The position numbers were made by a program, and so were the translations under genes. Of a stretch of 19,775 bases of DNA, positions 7,488 to 13,291 are shown piece after piece (positions within the stretch are counted from its first letter, which is position 1; every line of letters starts with the position of its first letter). This DNA is from Candidatus Faecalibacterium faecipullorum (GTDB taxonomy: Bacteria; Bacillota; Clostridia; Oscillospirales; Ruminococcaceae): contig DWXX01000023.1 in the NCBI GenBank assembly GCA_019118985.1, forward strand, positions 1 to 19,775, given 5' to 3'. The notes under the pieces were generated by a model. That model had not been told where the DNA came from and ran no database searches. It saw nothing but the letters and a program-made list of their open reading frames with translations.

Positions 7488-9563
7488 TCAAGTCTCCGGC
7501 TGAGGCAAGGCGCCCATGCTGTGCAGGCTGACGGCCAAGGTGGAGAGGTTGTGCAGGGTGGCCGAGGCCGCCGGGGAGAGCGCGCCGGCCGCGCCGAGGG
7601 CGATCAGGCTGCCGTTGAAACCGATGACGAAGCGGTAGTTGCTGCGGATGCGCCCGGCCAGGGCCAGCGCCAGCCGGCGCAGCCGCACCAGCTCCCACAG
7701 GCTGTCGGCCGCGATGGTGATGTCGGCGATCTGCCGGGCCAGCGCCGCGCCGCCGCGGATGGCGATGCCGGCGTCCGCCTCGGACAGGGCGGGCGAGTCG
7801 TTGATGCCGTCCCCCACCATCAGGACGCAGTGGCCTTCCCGGCGCAGAGAGGCCACATAGCCGGCCTTGTCGGCGGGCAGGACCCCGGCGTGCCAGTCGT
7901 CCACCCCGACCTGGGCCGCGATGGCCCCGGCGGTGCGGGGGCTGTCCCCGGTCAGCATGACGGTGCGGCGGATGCCCAGCGCGCGCAGCGCTTCCAGCAC
8001 GGCCCGCGCCTCTGCCCGCGGAGGGTCGGCGATGCAGAGCACCGCGGCCAGCTCGCCGCCCACCGCCAGGTACAGGTGGGAATATTCGGCCGGCAGGGCG
8101 TCGAACTTTTCCCGCTCCCCTTCGGGGATGCGGCAGCGCTCATCCTCGAAGATGAAGTGGGCGCTGCCGATGCGCACCTGCTCGCCCTCCACCGAGCTGG
8201 CGATGCCGTGGGCCACCAGGTACTCCACCTTGGAGTGGCGCTCGGCATGGTCGAGGCCGCGGCGCCTGGCCTCGGCCACCACGGCGCTGGCCATCGAATG
8301 GGGGAAGTGCTCCTCCAAACAGGCGGCCAGCCGCAGCATCTCGGCCTCGTCGTGCCCGCCGAAGGGCACCACCTGCGCCACCCGGGGGCAGGCGTGGGTC
8401 AAGGTGCCGGTCTTGTCAAAGACGATGGTGTCGGCCCGGGCCGCCGCCTCGAGGAACTTGCCGCCCTTGACAGTGATATGGTCCCGCCCGGCCTGCCGCA
8501 TGGCCGAGAGGACGGCCAGCGGCATGGCCAGCTTGAGCGCGCAGGAAAAGTCCACCATCAGCACCGACAGCGCCCGGATGACATTGCGGGTCAGCGCCAG
8601 GGCCAGCAGGCTGCCCGCGAAGGTGGCGGGCACCAGCCGGTCGGCAAGGCGGGAGGCGCGGGCCTCGGCGGCCGACTTCATCTGCTCCGACTTCTGGATC
8701 ATCTCGACGATCTGGTCGTAGCGGCCCTGGCCGGCGCTCTGGCGGACCTCCACCACGCACCGCCCCTCCTCGACGACGGTGCCGGCGTAGACCGCGCCGC
8801 CGGGGCGCTTGGCCACCGGCAGCCCCTCGCCGGTGAGGGCGGCCTGGTTGACCATGGCCTCGCCTTCGGCCACCACGCCGTCCAGCGGGACGATGCCCCC
8901 GGCCTGCACCACCACCCGGTCGCCCGGCTTTACCTGCCCGATGGGCGCCAGCACCTCGCCGCCCGCCGTTTGCAGCCAGACGCGGTCCACGTGCAGCGAC
9001 AGGCTCTCGGCCAGGTCGGCCACCGACTTTTTGCGGGTCCAGTCCTCCAGCAGCTCGCCTATCTCCAAGAGAAACATCACCGTCCCGGCGGTGCCGAAGT
9101 CCCGCCGGCAGACCGACAGCCCGATGGACAGGGCGTCCAGCAGCTCGACCCGGACCCTGCGCCGCCAGACGCAGCCCAGCCCCTGCCGCAGGAAGGGGAT
9201 CATATGCCAGACCACCCGCGCGGCCCGCAGCGGCGGCGGCAAAAACAGGCTGCCGGCCGCCTTGGCCAGCACCTTGCCCACCAGTTTTTCCTCAAATGCG
9301 CGGTTCAGCGCGCGGGTGCTGTGCTCCGGCGGGTCCGCCGCGTCCGCCCAGCAAAAACCGCCGACGGCGGCCAGCACGGCCTCCCGCCCGCCGCGGTAGC
9401 GCAGGATGACGCAGCCGGTCCGCTCGTGGACGGCGGCCTCCACGGCCCAGGGCTGGGCCTTAAGCCAGGCTTCCAGCCGGTCGGCCTGGGCCAGGGTCAG
9501 CCGCCTTTGGGCCAGCCGCAGCCGCATCCGGCCCCGGCTCTCATGTACGATGCTTGCCTTCAT
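7488..9563 (-). CDS. P1B-type heavy-metal ATPase with SCA membrane motif (P1B6/FezB-like, probable iron transporter)
   Basis: This is a 691-aa P-type ATPase. Residues 1-75 form an HMA-like fold without the CxxC metal site. The actuator loop TGEGLPV is at 244-250, the metal-binding membrane helix carries DFSCALKLAMP (SCA at 340-342) where copper and zinc pumps have CPC, the phosphorylated Asp383 lies in DKTGTLT, the nucleotide-domain motif reads HFPHS instead of the usual HP, TGD is at 538-540 and GDGIND at 584-589. SCA-type pumps belong, as I recall, to the P1B6 group that includes FezB of ferrosomes. An in-frame GTG at 9599 exists, but it lies inside a terminator hairpin; GGGAGGGAG precedes the ATG at 9563, which I chose. 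The pump follows a small membrane protein gene, as in fezAB. Iron loading of a vesicle or iron efflux is inferred. Confidence 0.88.
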   Translation of the reverse strand: MKASIVHESRGRMRLRLAQRRLTLAQADRLEAWLKAQPWAVEAAVHERTGCVILRYRGGREAVLAAVGGFCWADAADPPEHSTRALNRAFEEKLVGKVLAKAAGSLFLPPPLRAARVVWHMIPFLRQGLGCVWRRRVRVELLDALSIGLSVCRRDFGTAGTVMFLLEIGELLEDWTRKKSVADLAESLSLHVDRVWLQTAGGEVLAPIGQVKPGDRVVVQAGGIVPLDGVVAEGEAMVNQAALTGEGLPVAKRPGGAVYAGTVVEEGRCVVEVRQSAGQGRYDQIVEMIQKSEQMKSAAEARASRLADRLVPATFAGSLLALALTRNVIRALSVLMVDFSCALKLAMPLAVLSAMRQAGRDHITVKGGKFLEAAARADTIVFDKTGTLTHACPRVAQVVPFGGHDEAEMLRLAACLEEHFPHSMASAVVAEARRRGLDHAERHSKVEYLVAHGIASSVEGEQVRIGSAHFIFEDERCRIPEGEREKFDALPAEYSHLYLAVGGELAAVLCIADPPRAEARAVLEALRALGIRRTVMLTGDSPRTAGAIAAQVGVDDWHAGVLPADKAGYVASLRREGHCVLMVGDGINDSPALSEADAGIAIRGGAALARQIADITIAADSLWELVRLRRLALALAGRIRSNYRFVIGFNGSLIALGAAGALSPAASATLHNLSTLAVSLHSMGALPQPET

Positions 9564-9577
9564 GGGTGCTCCCTCCC

Positions 9578-9606
9578 AAAAAGGGGGCCGTTTTGACACG
9601 GCCCCC
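9578..9606 (-). terminator. Intra-operon intrinsic terminator/attenuator before the ATPase
   Basis: On minus, arms GGGGGCCGT (9606-9598) and ACGGCCCCC (9591-9583) make a perfect 9-bp stem with a 6-nt loop, followed by TTTTT (9582-9578). It lies between the stop codon of the 96-aa gene and the ribosome site of the ATPase, so many transcripts should end before the pump gene. Confidence 0.85.
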
Positions 9607-9611
9607 GGCGT

Positions 9612-9902
9612 TTATGCGTCCTCTGTGCCGACGGCGGCGTCCCCGGCGCTGTCCTCCACCACGCACTCAGCCTGGGCGGCGGCCCGCGCCTCGTTGATGT
9701 CCCGGGCCGAGGCCAGGATGTCGGCGGCCTCCTCCTGCACGGTGGTGACGGTCTCCATGACGGCGTCCTTCATCCGCAGGCCGGCGGCCGCAGCGTGGGT
9801 GTACGCCCTTTTGGCGTCGCTGCTCGCCAGCAGCCGCAGCCCCACCGAACCGAACAGCGCCCCGCCCACAAAGCAGGCCAGCCTGACATATTGTTTCATC
9901 AT
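9612..9902 (-). CDS. Small single-span membrane protein, DUF6110-like, candidate FezA-type ferrosome protein
   Basis: This is a 96-aa protein. Residues 6-25 form one hydrophobic helix rich in glycine (FVGGALFGSVGLRLL, GxxxG-like spacing). A conserved-looking stretch SSDAKRAYTHAAAAGLRMKD follows, then an amphipathic, probably coiled segment (to about 72) and an acidic tail. I recall this pattern from small Firmicutes proteins (DUF6110) that travel with P1B ATPases; the domain name is from memory. Alternative starts are ATG at 9902 or 9899, with AAGGAAGG upstream. Its position just before an SCA-type ATPase matches the membrane-protein/P1B6-ATPase pair required for ferrosomes in Clostridioides difficile. 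Identity as FezA is inference; a metal-pump accessory subunit is the alternative. Confidence 0.75.
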   Translation of the reverse strand: MMKQYVRLACFVGGALFGSVGLRLLASSDAKRAYTHAAAAGLRMKDAVMETVTTVQEEAADILASARDINEARAAAQAECVVEDSAGDAAVGTEDA

Positions 9903-9927
9903 ACCTTGTCCTTCCTTTCGTCTCTGT

Positions 9928-10014
9928 TTATTTGTGCCGGTAACCGGTAAGCATGACCATGCACATACAGAACACAGCCGCCCACGCCCAGAAGCGGTGC
10001 TGCTTCAACGCCAT
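9928..10014 (-). CDS. 28-aa one-helix membrane microprotein
   Basis: This short frame is supported by a near-perfect ribosome site (AAAGGAGG, five bases before the ATG). The peptide starts MALKQHRFWAWAAVFCMCM and ends LTGYRHK: basic residues, one hydrophobic helix with a CMC motif, then a basic tail, as in a small transmembrane protein. It ends 25 nt before the 96-aa gene and follows the 59-aa gene in the same direction, inside the putative ferrosome operon. A similar HKFWAW...TGYKHK pattern is familiar to me from very small Firmicutes proteins near metal genes, but I cannot confirm a family. It may be a subunit or regulator of the neighbouring membrane protein or pump. Confidence 0.7.
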   Translation of the reverse strand: MALKQHRFWAWAAVFCMCMVMLTGYRHK

Positions 10015-10029
10015 CGACCTCCTTTGCGA

Positions 10030-10047
10030 TATTAGCCAAAGCTAACC
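10030..10047. promoter_or_regulatory. Iron-box-like palindrome before the microprotein gene
   Basis: TATTAG-CCAAAG-CTAACC matches 10 of 12 positions of the box, with an intact half on the side facing away from the gene. It sits immediately upstream of the AAGGAGG of the 28-aa gene. No clear -10/-35 accompanies it, so it may act on an unseen internal promoter or on polymerase coming from the promoter at 10306-10334. Confidence 0.45.
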
Positions 10048-10081
10048 TTCTACCCTGAAAAAACGGCGCCTCCGCGCGCTT

Positions 10082-10261
10082 TTACGGTTCCGACGGCTGC
10101 CGGTGCTTATGCCGCCCGCAGCAGACGTGCCCTGGCTGGCCGTGCCCGCCGCAGCACCCGCCGGCGAGGCCGCCGTCCAGCTCCAGATGCAGCAGGCCGG
10201 GCTTTTGTTTTTGTTCTGGCGGGGCCTCCTGCGGCGGCTGCCGGTCCAGATACTCGAGCAT
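10082..10261 (-). CDS. 59-aa Cys/His-rich putative metal-binding protein
   Basis: This short gene starts with ATG at 10261, with GGAAGGAGGGA upstream and a consensus promoter 45 bases away. The first 30 residues are hydrophilic and proline/glutamine-rich. The second half is packed with ligands: GGCCGGHGQPGHVCCGRHKH has Cys36, Cys37, His40, His45, Cys47, Cys48, His51 and His53. There is no membrane segment, so it is likely a cytosolic metal buffer or chaperone. It is the first gene of the minus-strand cluster leading to the P-type ATPase. I do not recognise a named family; the CCGGHG motif recalls small Cys/His proteins seen near iron-transport genes, which is a memory-based remark. Confidence 0.75.
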   Translation of the reverse strand: MLEYLDRQPPQEAPPEQKQKPGLLHLELDGGLAGGCCGGHGQPGHVCCGRHKHRQPSEP

Positions 10262-10293
10262 GGGGATCCCTCCTTCCAGCTTGTATATTCTAA

Positions 10294-10299
10294 CTAACC
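10294..10299 (-). promoter_or_regulatory. Iron-box half-site before the 59-aa gene
   Basis: On minus, GGTTAG starts six bases after the -10 box, the same place as in the neighbouring promoters. The second half, expected at 10287-10282, reads TATACA and is poor (8 of 12 overall). A second TTAG overlaps directly behind the first, which may partly compensate. Confidence 0.35.
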
Positions 10300-10305
10300 G
10301 CCCTC

Positions 10306-10334
10306 ATTATAGCCCTCCGGGGGCGGCTTGTCAA
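10306..10334 (-). promoter_or_regulatory. Consensus promoter of the ferrosome-like cluster
   Basis: On minus: -35 TTGACA (10334-10329), 17-nt spacer, -10 TATAAT (10311-10306), both perfect. The -35 lies in a GC-rich dyad (10323-10339) directly after the stop codon of the HMA gene. That dyad could form a hairpin but has no T-tail. Confidence 0.85.
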
Positions 10335-10339
10335 GCCGC

Positions 10340-10591
10340 TCACTGCCAGCCCAGCAGCCCTTTTTTGGCCTCCTCGCAGCGGATGCCGCCCACTTCGTAG
10401 CCGGTGGCGGCGATGGCCGCCCGCAGGGCGTCCTCGTCCAGCGGCTGTGCGGCAAAGACGGTGGTCTCGCCCTTTTTGCGGGAGGACGCGACCTTCTTGA
10501 CCGGCAGGGCCTTGCGCACCGCGTCGTTGACGTGGTTTTCGCACATACCGCACATCATGCCTTCGACCTGTACCGTGTATTTCCACATCAT
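10340..10591 (-). CDS. HMA-domain metallochaperone-like protein
   Basis: This is an 83-aa single heavy-metal-associated domain. The metal site is GMMCGMC (Cys14 and Cys17) and the body has the usual beta-alpha-beta-beta-alpha-beta signals, ending AAIAATGYEVGG. It resembles CopZ-type chaperones and the free HMA proteins of gut Clostridia. GGAGG lies 5 and 8 bases from ATGs at 10591 and 10588; the in-frame ATG at 10603 has a badly spaced site. Its own promoter carries the GGTTAG-N6-CTTACC box, so it appears controlled with the iron genes. It may hand metal to the ATPase, whose own HMA domain lacks the CxxC; copper or zinc handling is equally possible from sequence alone. Confidence 0.88.
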   Translation of the reverse strand: MMWKYTVQVEGMMCGMCENHVNDAVRKALPVKKVASSRKKGETTVFAAQPLDEDALRAAIAATGYEVGGIRCEEAKKGLLGWQ

Positions 10592-10612
10592 GAGTACCTC
10601 CATGCCTCAAAC

Positions 10613-10630
10613 GGTTAGTTTTATCTTACC
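10613..10630. promoter_or_regulatory. Iron-box-like operator of the HMA gene
   Basis: GGTTAG-TTTTAT-CTTACC matches 11 of 12 positions. It begins five bases downstream of the minus-strand -10, over the expected transcription start, which suits repression. Confidence 0.65.
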
Positions 10631-10635
10631 TTCGT

Positions 10636-10664
10636 AGTATAGCCCCCGGCGCGCGGGCTGTCAA
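10636..10664 (-). promoter_or_regulatory. Promoter of the HMA gene
   Basis: On minus: -35 TTGACA (10664-10659), 17-nt spacer, -10 TATACT (10641-10636). The surroundings (GGCTTGACA ... GGGCTATA) closely resemble the promoter at 10306-10334, suggesting promoter duplication or shared constraint. Confidence 0.8.
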
Positions 10665-10687
10665 GCCGGGCGGCGCAAAAAAGACGG

Positions 10688-10716
10688 TTGACAAAAAAGG
10701 CGGGGGCGGTTATAAT
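10688..10716 (+). promoter_or_regulatory. Consensus promoter of flavodoxin and siderophore importer
   Basis: TTGACA (10688-10693), a 17-nt spacer and TATAAT (10711-10716) form a perfect sigma-A-type promoter. It is back-to-back with the HMA promoter, and its start point falls inside the palindrome at 10722-10745. Confidence 0.9.
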
Positions 10717-10721
10717 GGCTT

Positions 10722-10745
10722 CGTGGTTAGCAATTGCTAACCACG
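10722..10745. promoter_or_regulatory. Perfect 24-bp palindromic operator, best copy of the shared box
   Basis: The core GGTTAG-CAATTG-CTAACC (10725-10742) is flanked by CGT and ACG, giving a perfect 24-bp dyad directly over the expected transcription start of the flavodoxin promoter. GGTTAG/CTAACC is the same half-site as in DtxR/IdeR boxes, though the spacing differs. Flavodoxin and siderophore uptake are classical iron-starvation genes, so an iron-dependent repressor is inferred. Confidence 0.8.
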
Positions 10746-10788
10746 CAAATCCATCCTCTCTGACACCCAAACGAAAGGAAGATATTCT

Positions 10789-11211
10789 ATGAGCAAGATA
10801 GCAGTTGTGTACTGGAGCGGCACCGGCAACACCGAGGCCATGGCCTCCGCCGTGGCGGAAGGGGTCAAGAGCAAGGGGGCCGAAGCCGCCCTGCTGACCG
10901 CCGCCGAGTTTTCGGCCGGGCAGCTGGGCGAGTACAGCGCCGCCGCCTTCGGCTGCCCCGCCATGGGGGCGGAACAGCTGGAGGAGAGCGAGTTCGAGCC
11001 GATGTTCACCGCCTGTGAAGCCGGGCTGAACGGCAAGAAGATCGCGCTGTTCGGCTCCTACGGCTGGGGCAGCGGCGAATGGATGCAGAGCTGGGAAGCG
11101 CGCTGCAAAGAGGACGGGGCCGTCCTCGTCTGCGACAGCGTGATCTGCAACGAAGCGCCGGACGACGACGCCCTGGCGGCCTGCCGGGCGCTGGGCGCGG
11201 CGCTGGTCTGA
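10789..11211 (+). CDS. Short-chain flavodoxin
   Basis: This is a 140-aa cytosolic FMN electron carrier. The phosphate-binding loop SGTGNT (residues 10-15) follows the first beta strand (KIAVVYW), and the second FMN loop is GSYGWGSGEWMQSW (89-102), with the aromatic pair expected to stack on the flavin. Length fits short-chain flavodoxins. The AAAGGAAG ribosome site is well placed. The gene is first behind a consensus promoter with a perfect palindromic operator and is followed by a terminator and the siderophore importer. Flavodoxin commonly replaces ferredoxin when iron is scarce, which agrees with this context. Confidence 0.93.
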   Translation: MSKIAVVYWSGTGNTEAMASAVAEGVKSKGAEAALLTAAEFSAGQLGEYSAAAFGCPAMGAEQLEESEFEPMFTACEAGLNGKKIALFGSYGWGSGEWMQSWEARCKEDGAVLVCDSVICNEAPDDDALAACRALGAALV

Positions 11212-11219
11212 TCTGCACC

Positions 11220-11255
11220 CTCCGGGCGTATATTTTTACGCCCGGAGTTTGTTTT
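11220..11255 (+). terminator. Intrinsic terminator/attenuator between flavodoxin and importer
   Basis: A perfect 11-bp stem, CTCCGGGCGTA (11220-11230) and TACGCCCGGAG (11237-11247), has a 6-nt loop and the tail TTTGTTTT. The importer genes follow at once with no promoter I can see, so they probably depend on read-through, with flavodoxin made in excess. Confidence 0.85.
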
Positions 11256-12324
11256 GTCTAACAAAAAGGAGGAAACATCCATCGCAAAATACAAGCTGAC
11301 GGCCGCGCTGGCCGTCCTTCTGCTGGTCCTGTCGGGGGTATCCCTGTTTGTGGGGGTCATCGACCTGGACCTGCACAGCCTCTTTGGCGGCGATGCGGAG
11401 CAGATGAAAGTCTTTCTTGTCTCCCGCCTGCCGCGATTGCTGGCCATCCTCTGCACCGGGGTGGGGATGAGCGTGGCCGGCCTCATCATGCAGCAGCTCT
11501 GCATGAACAAATTCGTTTCTCCCACCACCGGGGCCACCATCTCGTCGGCGCAGTTCGGCATCCTGCTGGCGCTGCTGTTCATGCCGCAGTCCACCCTGTG
11601 GAGCCGGGCCGTCTTTGCCTTTGCCACCGCCGTGCTGGGCACCTGGGTCTTTGTCTGGTTCATCCAGCGCATCCAGTTCAAGGACGCGGTGATGGTGCCC
11701 CTGGTGGGCATCATGTTCGGCAACGTCATCGGAGGGGTCACCAACTACCTCGCCTATAAGTATGAGATGACCCAGGCCCTCTCGTCCTGGCTGGTGGGGC
11801 ACTTTTCAGTGGTGCTGGCCGGCAATTACGAGCTGGTCTGGCTGGCCTTGCCCCTGGTGGCGCTGGCGTTTGTATTTGCCAACCACTTCAACATCGTGGG
11901 GATGGGAAAGGACTTTTCTCAAAACCTGGGCGTGCCCTACCAGCTGGTGCTGTTCATGGGGCTGTCCATCGCGGCCATGATCACCGCCTCGGTGGTGGTG
12001 GTCGTGGGGTCGATCTCTTACATCGGGCTGATCGTGCCCAACATCATCGCCATGTTCAAGGGGGACAAGATCCGCGGTACGCTGGTGGATACGGCCCTAT
12101 TCGGGGCGCTGTTCGTCCTGGTCTGCGATATGCTGGCCCGGGTGGTCATCGCGCCCTATGAGCTGCCCATCGAGCTGATCGTGGGCATCATCGGCAGCGT
12201 CCTGTTCATCGGGCTGCTGCTCTACCGCCTCAAACACGGGCGGAAAGCCGTCCGGCTTGGCGCCGCCCACAGCGGCGGCTGCGCCGGGGTTGTCTCTGCG
12301 CAGGAAAGGGGGGCCGCAGGATGA
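11254..12324 (+). CDS. yclN: Siderophore ABC transporter permease, FecCD family (YclN/FatD-like)
   Basis: This is a membrane permease of the BtuC/FecCD family, with about 8-10 helices. Diagnostic segments include ASRLPRL-like SRLPRLLAIL, GLIMQQLCMNKFVSPTTGAT, YIGLIVPNI and the late CDMLARVVIAPYELPIELIVGIIGS, all close to what I recall of Bacillus YclN. The start is puzzling: the frame opens at a TTG (11254) in the T-tail of the upstream terminator with no ribosome site, while AAAAAGGAGG at 11263-11272 points to an ATC at 11281 (a 347-aa product); no ATG, GTG or TTG is at that distance. The C-terminus has a roughly 25-residue extension of low complexity. Its stop overlaps the next ATG (ATGA). 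Confidence 0.92.
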   Translation: MSNKKEETSIAKYKLTAALAVLLLVLSGVSLFVGVIDLDLHSLFGGDAEQMKVFLVSRLPRLLAILCTGVGMSVAGLIMQQLCMNKFVSPTTGATISSAQFGILLALLFMPQSTLWSRAVFAFATAVLGTWVFVWFIQRIQFKDAVMVPLVGIMFGNVIGGVTNYLAYKYEMTQALSSWLVGHFSVVLAGNYELVWLALPLVALAFVFANHFNIVGMGKDFSQNLGVPYQLVLFMGLSIAAMITASVVVVVGSISYIGLIVPNIIAMFKGDKIRGTLVDTALFGALFVLVCDMLARVVIAPYELPIELIVGIIGSVLFIGLLLYRLKHGRKAVRLGAAHSGGCAGVVSAQERGAAG

Positions 12325-13289
12325 AAACCAACGCCCGCCGGGCCAATCGTCTCAAGCTGCTGGCGCTGGCTGCGCTGGTGCTGGCCGCCTGCGCCGCCTA
12401 TCTGACGGTGGATGTGGACCCCAAATACCTTGATTTCGCCATGCGCCTGCGCATCCCCAAGCTGGCCGTCATGCTCATCGCCGCCTTCGCCATCGGCGGG
12501 GCGTCGCTGGTGTTCCAGTCCGTCATCAACAACACCATCGTCACCCCCTGCCTGCTGGGGATGAACTCGCTGTATACCCTCATCCACACCGCGGTGGTCT
12601 TTGTGGCGGGGTCGGGCAGCGTGCTGGCCGTCAACGCCAACGCCGCCTTTGCGGTGGATCTGATCCTGATGGGGCTGTCGGCCACCGTCATCTACGGTTA
12701 CCTGTTCCAGAAGACCCATTACAACGTGCTGTATGTGCTGCTGATCGGCACGGTGCTGACCTCCTTTTTCGGCAGCATCCAGTCCACCCTCACCCGCATC
12801 ATGGACCCCAACGAGTACGACAGCCTGCTGACGACCCTGGTGGCCAGCTTCAGCAACGTCAACGGGGAGATCATCGTCTTTGCCCTGGCGGTGCTGGCCG
12901 CGCTGGTCTTTGCCCTGCGGAAAGACCTGGCCCTGCTGGACGTCATCACCCTGGGCAAGGCGCAGGCGGTCAACCTGGGCGTCGATTACGACCGCTGCAT
13001 CCGCCGCCTGCTGCTGGGGGTCACGCTGGCCATCGCGGTGGCCACGGCGGTGGTCGGCCCCATCTCCTTTATGGGCCTCATCATCGCCAACCTCTCCCGC
13101 CAGCTGCTCAAGACCTACCGGCACAGCCAGCTCATCGCCGGGTCGGCCCTGTTCGGGATGCTGATTTTGGTGGCGGGCCAGTTGATCGTGGAACACGTCT
13201 ACACCTACGCCATCCCCATCAGCGTGTTCATCACGGTGGGCGGGGGCCTCTACTTCCTCTACCTGCTGCTGACCAAAAGGAGGGTCTGA
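12321..13289 (+). CDS. yclO: Siderophore ABC transporter permease, FecCD family (YclO/FatC-like)
   Basis: This is a 322-aa second permease of the importer, with about 9 hydrophobic helices. Family segments are RIPKLAVMLIAAFAIGGASL, FQSVINNTIVTPCLLGMNS and GPISFMGLIIANLSRQL, the last being the loop that contacts the ATPase. It starts with an ATG overlapping the stop of the first permease, which implies coupled translation and equal amounts. With its partner it should form the heterodimeric membrane channel taking ferric siderophore from the binding lipoprotein. Confidence 0.93.
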   Translation: MKTNARRANRLKLLALAALVLAACAAYLTVDVDPKYLDFAMRLRIPKLAVMLIAAFAIGGASLVFQSVINNTIVTPCLLGMNSLYTLIHTAVVFVAGSGSVLAVNANAAFAVDLILMGLSATVIYGYLFQKTHYNVLYVLLIGTVLTSFFGSIQSTLTRIMDPNEYDSLLTTLVASFSNVNGEIIVFALAVLAALVFALRKDLALLDVITLGKAQAVNLGVDYDRCIRRLLLGVTLAIAVATAVVGPISFMGLIIANLSRQLLKTYRHSQLIAGSALFGMLILVAGQLIVEHVYTYAIPISVFITVGGGLYFLYLLLTKRRV

Positions 13290-13291
13290 AC

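Noticed and set aside
10048..10081. GC-rich stretch followed by T6 on minus, between the 59-aa and 28-aa genes, as a terminator
   Set aside because: The best stem I can draw is about 4 bp (GCGC/GCGC), too weak to call, although a partial attenuator is not excluded.
10323..10339. Dyad after the HMA stop codon as a terminator
   Set aside because: The stem is good but is followed by C/G bases rather than T, and it contains the -35 of the next promoter, so I treat it as part of the promoter region.
11058..11802. Minus-strand frames opposite flavodoxin and the first permease
   Set aside because: They lack ribosome sites and recognisable domains, and they overlap clear FMN-binding and FecCD coding sequence on the plus strand.
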